Shown here: positions 55,057 to 64,000 of the stretch, piece after piece | How positions within the stretch are numbered: the first letter of the stretch is position 1 | Layout of the letters: each line of letters starts with the position of its first letter | Position numbers and translations under genes: made by a program | Assembly (NCBI GenBank): GCA_019916065.1 | Contig: CM034236.1 | Location: forward strand, 15,887,167 to 15,951,166 | DNA from: Vitellaria paradoxa | Lineage: Eukaryota; Streptophyta; Magnoliopsida; Ericales; Sapotaceae | Direction: 5' to 3' | Length of the DNA: 64,000 nt | The notes under the pieces: model-generated | What the model saw: only the letters and a program-made list of their open reading frames with translations | Databases searched by the model: none | What the model was told of the DNA's origin: nothing

Positions 55057-56671
55057 CACCAACTATTATCATTCTTTAAAACCCTGCGGCCCTCATTAAG
55101 ATGAAATCATTTGGATATTTTTCCATTGACAACACTTTTTCCAAAGCATTTTGTCACTTTGCTCAACCCAGATTCTAATTCTACGTTTTTAATATACAAT
55201 ACCTTAATATTTTTAATCTCTATTTCAAATTTAAATGTCTCGACTTCATAAAAATCTCAATATATATATATATATATATAAATTATTGAGAAAATGAAAA
55301 AAAAAATAGTGAAGCAAAAATGATTTGGTTGTGCTTTATTATTTTCTTTTACTCTAGATCTAACTATATATTTGGAACATAAATTTATGAACAAAAAATA
55401 AAAGTTAAGGGAGAATAAAATTACTAGTTTGTATTATTTTTTCATACTTAACCACGTAAAAATTAGAACTTTTCCACAAATATCTACTAATTTTCTTATC
55501 AATTTTCTAACTCAATTAAAAAATAAAATAAATTTGATTTTTTCACTTTATATTGTTTTCATAGTATTTTCCTTCAATTTTTTTCCTCCATAAATTCATG
55601 TTCCAAATGTTGCAATATGATTTGAATTTCATAAATGAGCCATTTAAGATATATTCCTTTTTTTTTTTTTTTCAAAGAAGGGTAACACCCCATAGTTTTT
55701 ATTAGTTGTCCTCATTTATAGTGGAGGAATAGCATGGTTACAATATTATTGAATTTTACTGAAATGGAGAAGAAAGTAAAATTTAAATGCAATGTAAAAG
55801 GGCCAATTCAAATTTGTTTACCAAAGCACAAAATGTTTCCTGACTCACTTCATCTTGATATATAACATGGAGATTTTTGAACTTGCTTTACCCAACAAGA
55901 AAGCATAGGATGCATTATTTATTAGCTTCAAATGGGATCTAAGCAATAATTTTATAAAGGAAAGGAGACAAGACTCAAATTATTCAAGAAATGGCCTAGA
56001 ATCATTTCAAATGATTAACTGATCATTTAACTCCTTAAATTCATGGTTCAAATCATTGCAACATATATCCATAATATAAAATGGAAAGCAAAAATATGTT
56101 TGAACCTATTGAAAACACTTCATTCATTCCCCTTTCTCCTCACAAATAGCATTCAAATTGCAATCCCTGTCAGTGCATTCACCAAAATGTTGCTCAATTC
56201 AAGCTCAAATTGATTGAGGTATTTTATCAAACAAATGATGTGCACAAGCTCAAACAAGGCTCCAATGGCCAATTAGAAATTTTTGTGGAAATGGATGAAT
56301 CAATAACCACCATTTGGTATGTCCTAGGAAGAAGGGTACATGGTGGTCAGGTTGTGAGGGTAACTACTTTGGGGCCTAAATTGATAATGTTAATACTCTT
56401 GTGGAGGAAAAAAAAAAAAAGGGGGAAGAAAAAGTAAGCAATATAGCATGGCTCCATTTGGAGCCATTTTTTTCTCTTTAAAACTCTTCAAATCTCTTTA
56501 AAATTCAAATTTTTTACTCATTACACAAATTACGAGACTTTAACTTTTTATAAATTTAAACAAATTTAAATAAATTTAAATAATTCCAAACACCTCCATA
56601 TCTATATGTGTTTCAACTTTCTAAGCAACTGTAAAATCGAACATAATGAGAGAAGATTACATTGGATTACA
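55057..56671. other. Intergenic DNA; possible minus-strand poly(A) insertion; MITE-like segment
   Basis: A T-run at 55658-55672 followed by TCAAAGAAGGGTAACACCCC could be the poly(A) end of a minus-strand retroposon, but I cannot identify its body. A 75-codon plus-strand ORF at 56210-56437 (QTNDVHKLKQG, ESITTIWYVLGRRVHGG) ends in a poly-Lys run and matches nothing I recognise. 56450-56605 (GGCTCCATTTGGAGCC to TTCCAAACACCTCC) is a CTCCGTTTGG-family MITE. A (TA)n tract is at 55259-55280. Confidence 0.35.
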
Positions 56672-57433
56672 TGTTGTTGGTGCAAAATAAATTGAGGACA
56701 CATGGCATCCTCCCGAGCACAAACAGATAAGATATGTGGCACTTCTCCGAGCACATTATAAACATGCTCGGCGTTGGCCTAGCGATCGGAAGGATACTGT
56801 AATTGGGCCCCACTGCTTGATAGTGTGACCTTAACCATAAATGTCAAATAGTAATAAATGAACCGAATTTATTGACTAAAATTTAACTTAGTTTGTTTCA
56901 TTACAAGTAGTGGATAGATGTGACATGTAGATAGTTCTCAAAGTTAAATTCTGTCTACTTACACACCCTCACCACCCACGCGTATTTAATGCAAAGTGAG
57001 GGCATTAAATGAGAAGTGTAATGCATTAAAGGGAATTGAGAAATTGTATATCGGAGAACATCGTTGTAATTTGATTTCTTACGTATTAATTTATCCATAC
57101 CACCTTACTATAAATACAACACTTAGCTCTGAAATTTAGACACGCTCACTGTTGTCAACTTATTGTCTCATTCATTACTTTTCACTCTTTAATTCTCTCA
57201 AGCCCTTGCTGACTTAAGCATCAAAGGGTTTTCTGGTCGAGGACCCTCTCTCTAGACTATCTCACATGGTTAAAAAACCTAGATGAAAAAAAAATATACA
57301 AATATAATAAATCATAATATGTATAGTAGCGGGGAGGCCATAACCTTTGTTTCTTTTGTGCTCAGTAGGTCTACATCTGAATTTTTGGTTGATGTGGTGA
57401 GCAACTTTGGCAGTGAATTTTTTTTGTCGAACA
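56672..57433 (+). repeat. 5' LTR of the Tat-lineage element
   Basis: Starts about 56672-56675 (TGTTGTTGG or TGTTGGTGCAAA) and ends GTCGAACA at 57433, about 760 bp. It contains a TATA-like ACTATAAATACAACACTTAG (57108) and a C/T-rich leader with CTCTCTAGACTATCTCACA, typical LTR promoter and U5 elements. The exact start is uncertain by a few bases, and no target duplication can be tested without the 3' LTR. Confidence 0.7.
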
Positions 57434-57436
57434 TTT

Positions 57437-57453
57437 TGGCACCTACCGTGGGG
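57437..57453 (+). other. Primer-binding site (TGGCACCTACCGTGGGG)
   Basis: A TGGCRCC(Y)ACCGTGGGG sequence lies four bases after the 5' LTR, the form used by Tat-type elements and different from the Met-tRNA site of the other two retrotransposons here. Confidence 0.75.
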
Positions 57454-57522
57454 GCTCGTTTCATTATCCCCCACATTCTTGTGCTCTAAAATTTTTCCCT
57501 ATTATTCCAACTGTCATTAATT

Positions 57523-58930
57523 ATGGCCTCTAGTAAAGATACAATGCCCCCAGAATCTCCACGAGAAATAAAAGGTGAAGAAGTTCCCAAACAGAAGGGG
57601 AATGTTGTAACCATTGCTACTCCAAGTCAAATAATAAGAAAATAATGTAGAATGAGTGATTCTGAAACAGCAAGAAGAAGGCATGAGTTACAAGACCTTG
57701 TGGATGTGAAGCAAGCAGAGTTGGAGGAAATCCTCCAGAAACTTAGTAAGAAGAAAGGGAAAAGGAAAGGGATCGATAACAATCTCTTTGATTATGGGGA
57801 GTCGGATTCCAACACGGATGAAGGCTAGAATGAGTTATATGATGACCAACTTGAGACGCGTCGTGGAAAGGGGGCAGAGGTGCATAGTGAAAAAATTCCC
57901 AAGTTCCAGGTGCAATGCTAGCATGATTCCCATGATGGCTCCTAGAGTTAAACCAGTGGATATACATTCCACCCACATTCAACATCAAGAGTCCGTGCAA
58001 CGGCAAAAGACAAAGGGAGCAAAAACCTAATAGAAAAATGATACTCCAAGAAAGAAGCATTCCAACCAAAAGAAGCAGCAAGGTGAAGAAGAGAATTCCT
58101 CAAGTGATAAAGTGTCACCCCTAAAAGCAAGGAAGGCTGGCAAGGCCAATGAGATAGAAAGAACGCAGTACGTTGAGTGGAAGAACTCAGAACAATCCAC
58201 TCGGATGATGGTAAGGAAGGTGCTAGGACAGATTTTTGCCTCTCCGTTCACAAGTGATATTATAGAGTTTGAGCCCCCAAAGAAGTTTGTGACACCCTGT
58301 TTTATAACTTACGATAGGAAATAAGACCCATTGGCGTATTACAGGCATTACATGCAGGCATGACATTATGGAGCTAGAATGATAAACTTATGTGCCCAAT
58401 CTTTCCACCGAGTTTGGAGGACGTTGCCCTCCAGTGGTTTCACAAATTGCCCTCAAAAAGAATTAGTAGCTGGAGACAACTTACAGAGGAGTTCGTCGCT
58501 AGATTTCTGGCTAATACGAAGCAGCCAAAAACCATTGATGTGCTCCTTACGATGAAGAAACGAAGCAATAAAAGTCTTAGAGATTATTCCTGAAGGTACA
58601 TAAAAGTGTACAATGAAGTAGAAGGTTGCTCTGAATAGTTGATGGTCACTTCCTTCAAATTACGATTACAGAAAGGAGAAAAACTCTGGCTTTCTTTGAC
58701 GAAGAAGCCAGCAGTCAACATGTCTAACCTTATGTGCCGAATCAAAAAGTATGCAAAGGTTGAGGACGAGATGAAGCTTGCCGATTAGAAGGAAGCAAGG
58801 TTTTTTGGGTCGAAGGAAGGAAAGCGAAGGGAGGAGAAAAGAGGTTTCATCGACAACCAGAAGTTCATTTTTTAAACTATTAATTCGATGTTCAAAGAGC
58901 TAATTTTTAGAATTTCTTCCTCAGATTAAA
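57523..58930 (+). pseudogene. Tat-type gag, many stops
   Basis: ATG 57523 opens MASSKDTMPPESPREIKG. Stops interrupt several times (about 57643, 57827, 58322, 58591). The Retrotrans_gag core is visible in two pieces: PFTSDIIEFEPPKKFVTPCF with YDRK (58240-58324) and LEDVALQWFHKLPSKRISSW plus FVARFLANTKQPKT (58408-58530). No zinc knuckle was recognised. In a live element it would form the particle shell. Confidence 0.75.
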
Positions 58931-59429
58931 GACAAGCCATACTTTCAATGGCTAAAGAAGTTACCCAATTTTTTAGGCAAGAAAAATTATAAGGATTATT
59001 GCTCCTATCATCAGGAATGAAGGCGTCGAACAGAGGAATGCTGGTCCCCGCAATATTTGTGAGAGAAGGTAATTTAAAAGAATACATCGATGAGGTGAAA
59101 ACCAGGACGATTGAGAGTCGACCACGAACTTCTCGGGACTAGAGGAGAGAGTTGAGAAGAACAGAAGATTGTGAAGCAGAAGAAGGTGATGACGGGAAAG
59201 CCCAACCCTCTGCCGAGGACAAGACCGTGGAGGATATGGAAAGGCCACCCACATAGCATTGTAGTCTGCCCGCGAGGAGAAGAACAACATGTTGGGAGCT
59301 CTAGAGAAGTATTGAAGGTAGCTGCATCCCCAAGCAAAAGATCAAAGACGAGATGTGCTCGGGGAATATTGTTTTCTGAAGATAAAACCCAAGGAGTGTA
59401 GTAACTTCATAACAATGCACTAGTAATCA

Positions 59430-60870
59430 CCTTAAAAATGTTTGAGACGTATGTGAATAGGATTCTGGTGGACATAGAAGCTCTACAGTGGTCATATTTT
59501 TAAGCCTATTTGAGAAACTAGGACTCACAAAAGAAGATCTTGAGCCCATTGAATGTCCACTGATTGGCTTTAACACAATTCCAGTTTGGCCACTGGGAAG
59601 GGTGTTTATCTCTATTCAGGCTGGGCCAGTGGAGTATGAAATAGAGTTCACAATGGTGGATGCACCTATAACGCCATTGTGGGAAGGTCCTGGATACATA
59701 TGCTGAAAGTTGTTCCCTCCACCTATCATCAAGTTCTTAAATTTTCTTATGGCGATGAGGTGATAGAAATCAGGAGAGACCAAGACACATCGCATAGGTG
59801 CTTTTCTACTGCCCTCAAATTTGGACCGTTACCCGAGCAAGTCTAATTGACAGAAATGTCAGAAGATACTCTAAAGATTGACAACATTGGGAGGGATCCT
59901 GAGAAGAAGGCTATTGAGGAGCTAGAGAAGTTTCATGTTGACCCTCCAGAGCACGATAGATTTTTCTTGATCAGGTCCAACTTGGGAACTGAGGAGAAAC
60001 TGAAGCTCACTAAAATGCTGCTGAAGAATATTAGAACTTTTGCCTAGACTCCCCAAGAAATGGCAAGTATTTCTCCTGAATTCATGAGCCATAGGTTAAA
60101 TGTAAACCCAAGGGTGAAACTTATGATCCAGAAGGCAAGAAGGTCAGCACTACAGCATGCTGAGGCAGTAATAGAAGAGGTCGATAGATTGCTAAAGGCT
60201 AAAGCCATTAGGGAAGTTTCATACCCTAAATGGCTAGCCAACACAGTAGTTGTCAAGAAGAAAAATAGGAAGTGAAGGGTTTGTGTTAATTACACAGACC
60301 TAAACAAAGCGTGCCTAAAGACTCATTTCCTCTACCGAAGATTGATCAGTTAGTTAACTTAATAGCTAGAAGCTCGAGGATGTCCTTTTTAGATGCATAC
60401 AGAAGGTACCACCAGATCCCAATGCATGGCCCTAATGAGGAGAAGACTTTGTTCATTACCCCGAGAAGGGTGTATTATTATAGGGTCATGCCATTTGGGC
60501 TGAAGAATGTTGGTGCCACATACTAACGACTTGTCATGAAGATTTTCAAAGAAAACCTTGGTAAGATTATGAAGGTGTATATCGATAATATGATGGTAAA
60601 GACAAAGAGCCAAAGACACATATTTAACACTTGCATCATGTCTTTTCCACTCTTGATAAATATGGGTTGAAGCTCAATAATGCCAAATGTAACTTTAGAG
60701 TAAGCTTTGGGAAATTTTTAGGCCATTTGGTTATTACGAGAGGAATTGAGGCTGATCCCAACCAGATATAAGCTATTTAGGCGATTGTCCTACCTCGTAC
60801 CAAAAGGAGGTTCAAAAGCTTACAGGGATAGTGGTGGCACTAAAAAGATTTATAAGGCGAGCATTAGATA
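59430..60870 (+). pseudogene. Tat-type protease and reverse transcriptase remnants
   Basis: Protease: the stretch FEKLGLTKEDLEPIECPLIG and the VWPLGRV...AGPVEYEIEF pattern (59506-59655) are typical, but the catalytic DTG is lost (the site reads VDIEALQ at about 59469). RT: FKAKAIREVSYPKWLANTVVV-like sequence (60190-60260), FPLPKIDQLVNLIA, MSFLDAYRRYHQIPM with the first aspartate region, and a catalytic box reading YIDNMMVK at about 60578, where the second aspartate is asparagine. FGKFLGHLV and RGIEADPNQI follow (60707-60765). Several frameshifts and stops divide the domain. Confidence 0.78.
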
Positions 60871-61439
60871 CATTAGATAAGTGTCGACCATTCTTTAACC
60901 TTTTAAAAGGGGCAAAAAAGATGGTTTGGGACAGCGAAGCAAACCAAGTGTTAGAGAAGCTCAAAGAATATCTAACAACTGCTCCAATCTTGTCAACCCC
61001 CTAGCCAGGGGATGTGCTGCAGTTGTATTTGGCAGTCTCAGAAAATACAGTCAGCTCTCTTACTGAAAGAGGAGGAAAAGAGACAAAATGCCGATCTATG
61101 ATACCAGTAAAACTTTACAAGGGGTAGAGACTCGATATTTACCCCTGGAAAAGTTAACCTTAGAATTAGTGATGGCCTCCAGAAAGCTTACCCGCTACTT
61201 TCATGCTCACACAATTTAGGTGATGATTGATCAACCTATTGGCCAGCTTTTGAAGAAAGCAGATATCATAAGAAGAATGGCTAAGTAGGTAGTTTCTCTT
61301 GGAGTCCTTGATATAAGATTTATGCTGAGAACAACAATAAAAGCACAAGTTTTAGTAGATTTTATGGCATAATTTACCCTTCCGGTCTCTAAGAAAATAC
61401 ACAAGGTGTGGCAGCTTGAAATCAACTGAGATGTAGAAG

Positions 61440-61765
61440 TAACTTCTGAAATAACTACACTTTCATGGCATATTGAAGTGGACGGCTCCTCGTCCAAGAG
61501 AGCTAATGGGGTAGGAGTTGTTCTGACCACCATTGAAGGAGTGACAATAGGATACGCAATAAAGTTGGGCTTCGAAGCCACCAATAATGAGACAGAATAT
61601 GAGGCTCTTTTGGTTGGGCTTAACATCGCTCGACAGCTTTTCACCAAAAATGTGCTGATCAAGATAAATTCTCAATTGGTGGCAAACCAACTCAAAGGTA
61701 AATATGCGACGAGAAATGAAAGGATGGCTGAGTGTTTGGAGCTATTGAAAGCTAGAGCACTTTAA
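61440..61765 (+). pseudogene. Tat-type RNase H (archaeal-like)
   Basis: An open frame of 95 codons reads from WHIEVDGSSSKRANGVGVVL to the end. The first aspartate is in VDGSS, the glutamate in NNETEYEALLVGLNIA and the next aspartate position in KINSQLVANQL reads N instead of D. This extra RNase H domain after the connection region is characteristic of Tat-lineage Ty3/gypsy elements. The asparagine at the third catalytic position suggests inactivity. The upstream original RNase H (61015-61400) is only a run of stops. Confidence 0.8.
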
Positions 61766-61799
61766 TGCGGTTGGAATTGAGCTGATATGAAGGGATCAT

Positions 61800-63168
61800 A
61801 ACACTCATGTAGATGCTTTGGTAACATTGGCTGCATCTCCAAGGACCAAACTCACTGATACGGTCTTCTTGGAGGTACTGGAGAAACCGAGCGTGTCTAA
61901 AAGTGAAGAGATAACATGTATTCAACTGGGTCCATTTTGGATGGATCCAATCATCTTTTATTTGAAAAATGGAACCCTTCCTGGAGATAAGGTTGAAGCA
62001 AGAAAGCTAAGAGTCAGGGCCACGAGATTTTGGCTTTCCCTCGACCATAAACTGTACAAGAAGTCCTTCATAGGCCCCTATCTTTTCTGTGTCCATCTTG
62101 ACAAGGTGTAGGATTTTCTTTATAAAATACACGAAAGGGTTTGTAAGGCATACACTGGGGGCAAGTCACTAGCCCACAGGGTAATAACTTAGAGCTACTA
62201 ATGGGCAAACATGGGGAAAGATGCTCAAGCCTATATGTAGAAGTGCAGGAAGTACAAGAAGTTTGCTCCAATCCCCTATCAACCTACTTAAGAGCTTAGT
62301 CTACTCACCAGTTCATGGCCATTTGCCTAATGGGGGCTCGATATAGTGGGGCCACTACCCACTGGTATTGGAAACAGAAAGTGGCTAGTGAATGATACTG
62401 ATTATTATAAAATGGGTAGAAGCAGAACCCTTGGTGCACATCAAGGATGAAGATACCATTCGTTTGTGTGAAAAAACATCATCACAAGGTATGACATCCC
62501 TAGAACACTTATTTTTGATAATGGGATGCAGTTTGACAGCGCTCCATTAAAGGAATATTATTCTAGATATGGAATCAAAAATGTCTATTCAATACCTACC
62601 TATCCCTAGAGCAACAGGCTAGTTGAAGCTTCGAATAAGATCATCCTGAATGGCATCAAGAAAAAGCTAGAAGCTACAAAAGGAAAGTGGGTGGACGAAC
62701 TTCCGTCAGTGCTATAGACATATAGGACAACCCCAAGAAGATCAACTGGTGAGTCTCCATTCTCTTTGGCTTAAGGAATGGAGGCAATAATCCCATTAGA
62801 GGTTGGCTTACCGACCATACGTACCCAAACCTTCAACTAAGGGGAAAACGATGTAGTAATGGGGGTGAGCTTAGATTTGATCGATGAAAAAAAAGAGCTG
62901 GCTACACTAAGGCTTGCAAACTACCAGCGAGAAACAAAAAAGAAATACAAGGGCCAAGCCCAGAGAATTCAAGGTTGAAGATTTTGTGTTGAGAAAGTTG
63001 ATGGGAGCCAGAAAAGATCCAACTGACGGGAAGCTTGGCACAAACTGGGAAGGATCGTTTCGTGTCACAGAAGTACTCGATAACGAAGCTTATCGGTTAT
63101 ATGACTTAGAAGAAAGATTAGTCAAAAAGTCATGGAACACAACTCACCTGAGGTTATTTTATATGTAA
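61800..63168 (+). pseudogene. Tat-type integrase remnants
   Basis: The zinc-binding region is visible as HERVCKAYTGGKSLAHRV (about 62130), WANMGKDAQAYM and KCRKYKKF, where the second cysteine of the CxxC pair is tyrosine. The catalytic core starts WGLDIVGPLP (62335, first aspartate), then FDNGMQFD (62517, second). The later part (62650-62780, ATKGKWVDELPSVL and TYRTTPRRSTGESPFSL) is broken by stops. The C-terminal module is well kept in one 84-codon frame, 62914-63168: KPREFKVEDFVLRKL, GTNWEGSFRVTEVL and WNTTHLRLFYM, the usual end of Tat Pol. Confidence 0.78.
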
Positions 63169-63274
63169 GCATTTGTGTTGAATATTTATTAATGAAATTT
63201 TTTTCAGATGAGCATTTACAAAAAGCAATTTCAGAAGTTTGCATGAAATTAAGGAAATACTCTAATATTGTCAC

Positions 63275-63600
63275 TGAAAAGAATTGCCTCACTAGGTCTC
63301 TCTAGTGCTGGTTCGAAAAGAATTGCTACACTAGGTTTATCCTTAGTGCTAATTCGAAAAGAATTGCCGCACTAGGTTTATCTATAGTGCTAGTTCAGAA
63401 AGAATTACCACACCAGGTTTATCCATAGTGCTGGTTTGAAAAAAATTGTCACTCTAGGTTTAACCCTGGTGCTGGTTTGGAAAGACACTAGGTTTATCCC
63501 TAGTACTGGTTCAAAAAGAATTGCCACGCTGGGTTTATCCCTAGTGTTGTTTCGAAAAGAATTACCATACTAGGTTTTTCCTTAGTACTGGTCTAAAAGA
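63275..63600 (+). repeat. About eight 39-42 bp tandem repeats downstream of pol
   Basis: Each unit has GAAAAGAATTGCCACACTAG, GTTTATCCNTAGTGCTGGTTC. Units begin near 63276, 63315, 63356, 63397, 63438, 63487, 63515 and 63556, with diverged members. Tandem arrays between the end of pol and the 3' LTR are a known feature of Tat/Ogre elements. The remaining 63600-64000 has no gene or LTR end. Confidence 0.8.
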
Positions 63601-64000
63601 ATAACTCTCACATTAGATTTCTTTGTTGTTGACTCAGAAGAAGCAAAGGTCCACCAGATTCTCCCAATGGTGGACACAAAGAGTGTAAGCTTATTTCAAA
63701 CCTTCAAATATGTGAATTTGGTCTATTCTTGGACTTACAATTTCCATCTGAATAACTATTACTTCTTAGATAAGTTAAGAAAATTCAAAACTTAAAAGCC
63801 CCGACCTTGTCGTGTCATGGTTTACGGCAAGAATGCTATCCTTGAAGTACTTAAGTACGATAAGCTTCCAGACAACTTAAATTATGGTCAGCTACTCATT
63901 AGACATCGCCTCGGCACGATTTATGTTTACTTAAGTATAAGCATTACGTTAATTTAAAGGCACTTGATCGGAGTACGAGTTAACTTAAAGATTATGACAA

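Larger units (their letters stand above)
56672..64000 (+). mobile_element. Tat-lineage Ty3/gypsy retrotransposon, truncated by the window edge
   Basis: A 5' LTR ends at 57433 (GTCGAACA). A primer site, TGGCACCTACCGTGGGG, follows and fits the Tat/Ogre/Retand type. Gag, remnants of protease and RT, an RNase H of the kind found after the connection region in Tat elements, and integrase come next to 63168, followed by a 41-bp tandem array and unresolved DNA. No 3' LTR is inside the window. Stops and frameshifts are numerous, so the element is dead. Confidence 0.8.

Noticed and set aside
57743..58081. Minus-strand ORF of 112 codons and overlapping ORFs to 58251
   Set aside because: Opposite the Tat-type gag; no family features, composition mirrors the gag strand.

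Overview
The window is nuclear DNA of a flowering plant, almost certainly a eudicot. It is very AT-rich. It has plant-type GT-AG introns, plant LTR retrotransposons, MITEs and a SINE, and a cluster of TIR-NBS-LRR (TNL) resistance-gene exons, a class that monocots lack. I cannot name the species. I see no gene that can be called intact with confidence; nearly every recognisable coding segment carries a stop, frameshift or truncation.

Region by region. 1-3060: a diverged direct duplication, then a 1.3 kb element with inverted ends. 3097-6480: a composite minisatellite split by a 2.35 kb minus-strand solo LTR. 6490-8200: AT-rich DNA with a Mutator-like terminal repeat. 8205-15718: a plant-mobile-domain (PMD) pseudogene cut in two by a 6.9 kb Ty3/gypsy chromovirus (8322-15198) with a perfect AAGAC target duplication. 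15719-21920: non-coding DNA with a 65-bp tandem repeat, a possible minus-strand first exon and a SINE. 21922-23555: a Mutator-like element with gene-like cargo. 24507-46718: the TNL cluster. 48670-48765: a 5S rRNA-like segment. 49520-54553: a gag-only, SIRE-like copia element. 56672 to the right edge: a decayed Tat-lineage gypsy element that runs off the window.

The TNL cluster is the most informative part. A unit of about 5.9 kb (hAT-like element, 85-bp repeats, TIR exon) occurs twice in direct tandem orientation (24507-30443 and 30444 to about 35400). The junction falls exactly on the left end of the hAT-like element. Copy 1 kept only a TIR exon. Copy 2 is followed by an NBS exon and two LRR exons, the last cut by a 1.46 kb AT-rich insertion. 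It is then fused, inside the LRR, to the 3' part of a third NBS exon, which continues into two open LRR exons and a distant C-terminal (C-JID) exon. Each copy has its own inactivating lesions, so decay mostly followed duplication.

I found no CRISPR, operon, tRNA or intact rRNA gene. I saw no clear novel defence system; the unusual biology is how duplication, chimerism and transposons shaped this immune-receptor cluster.
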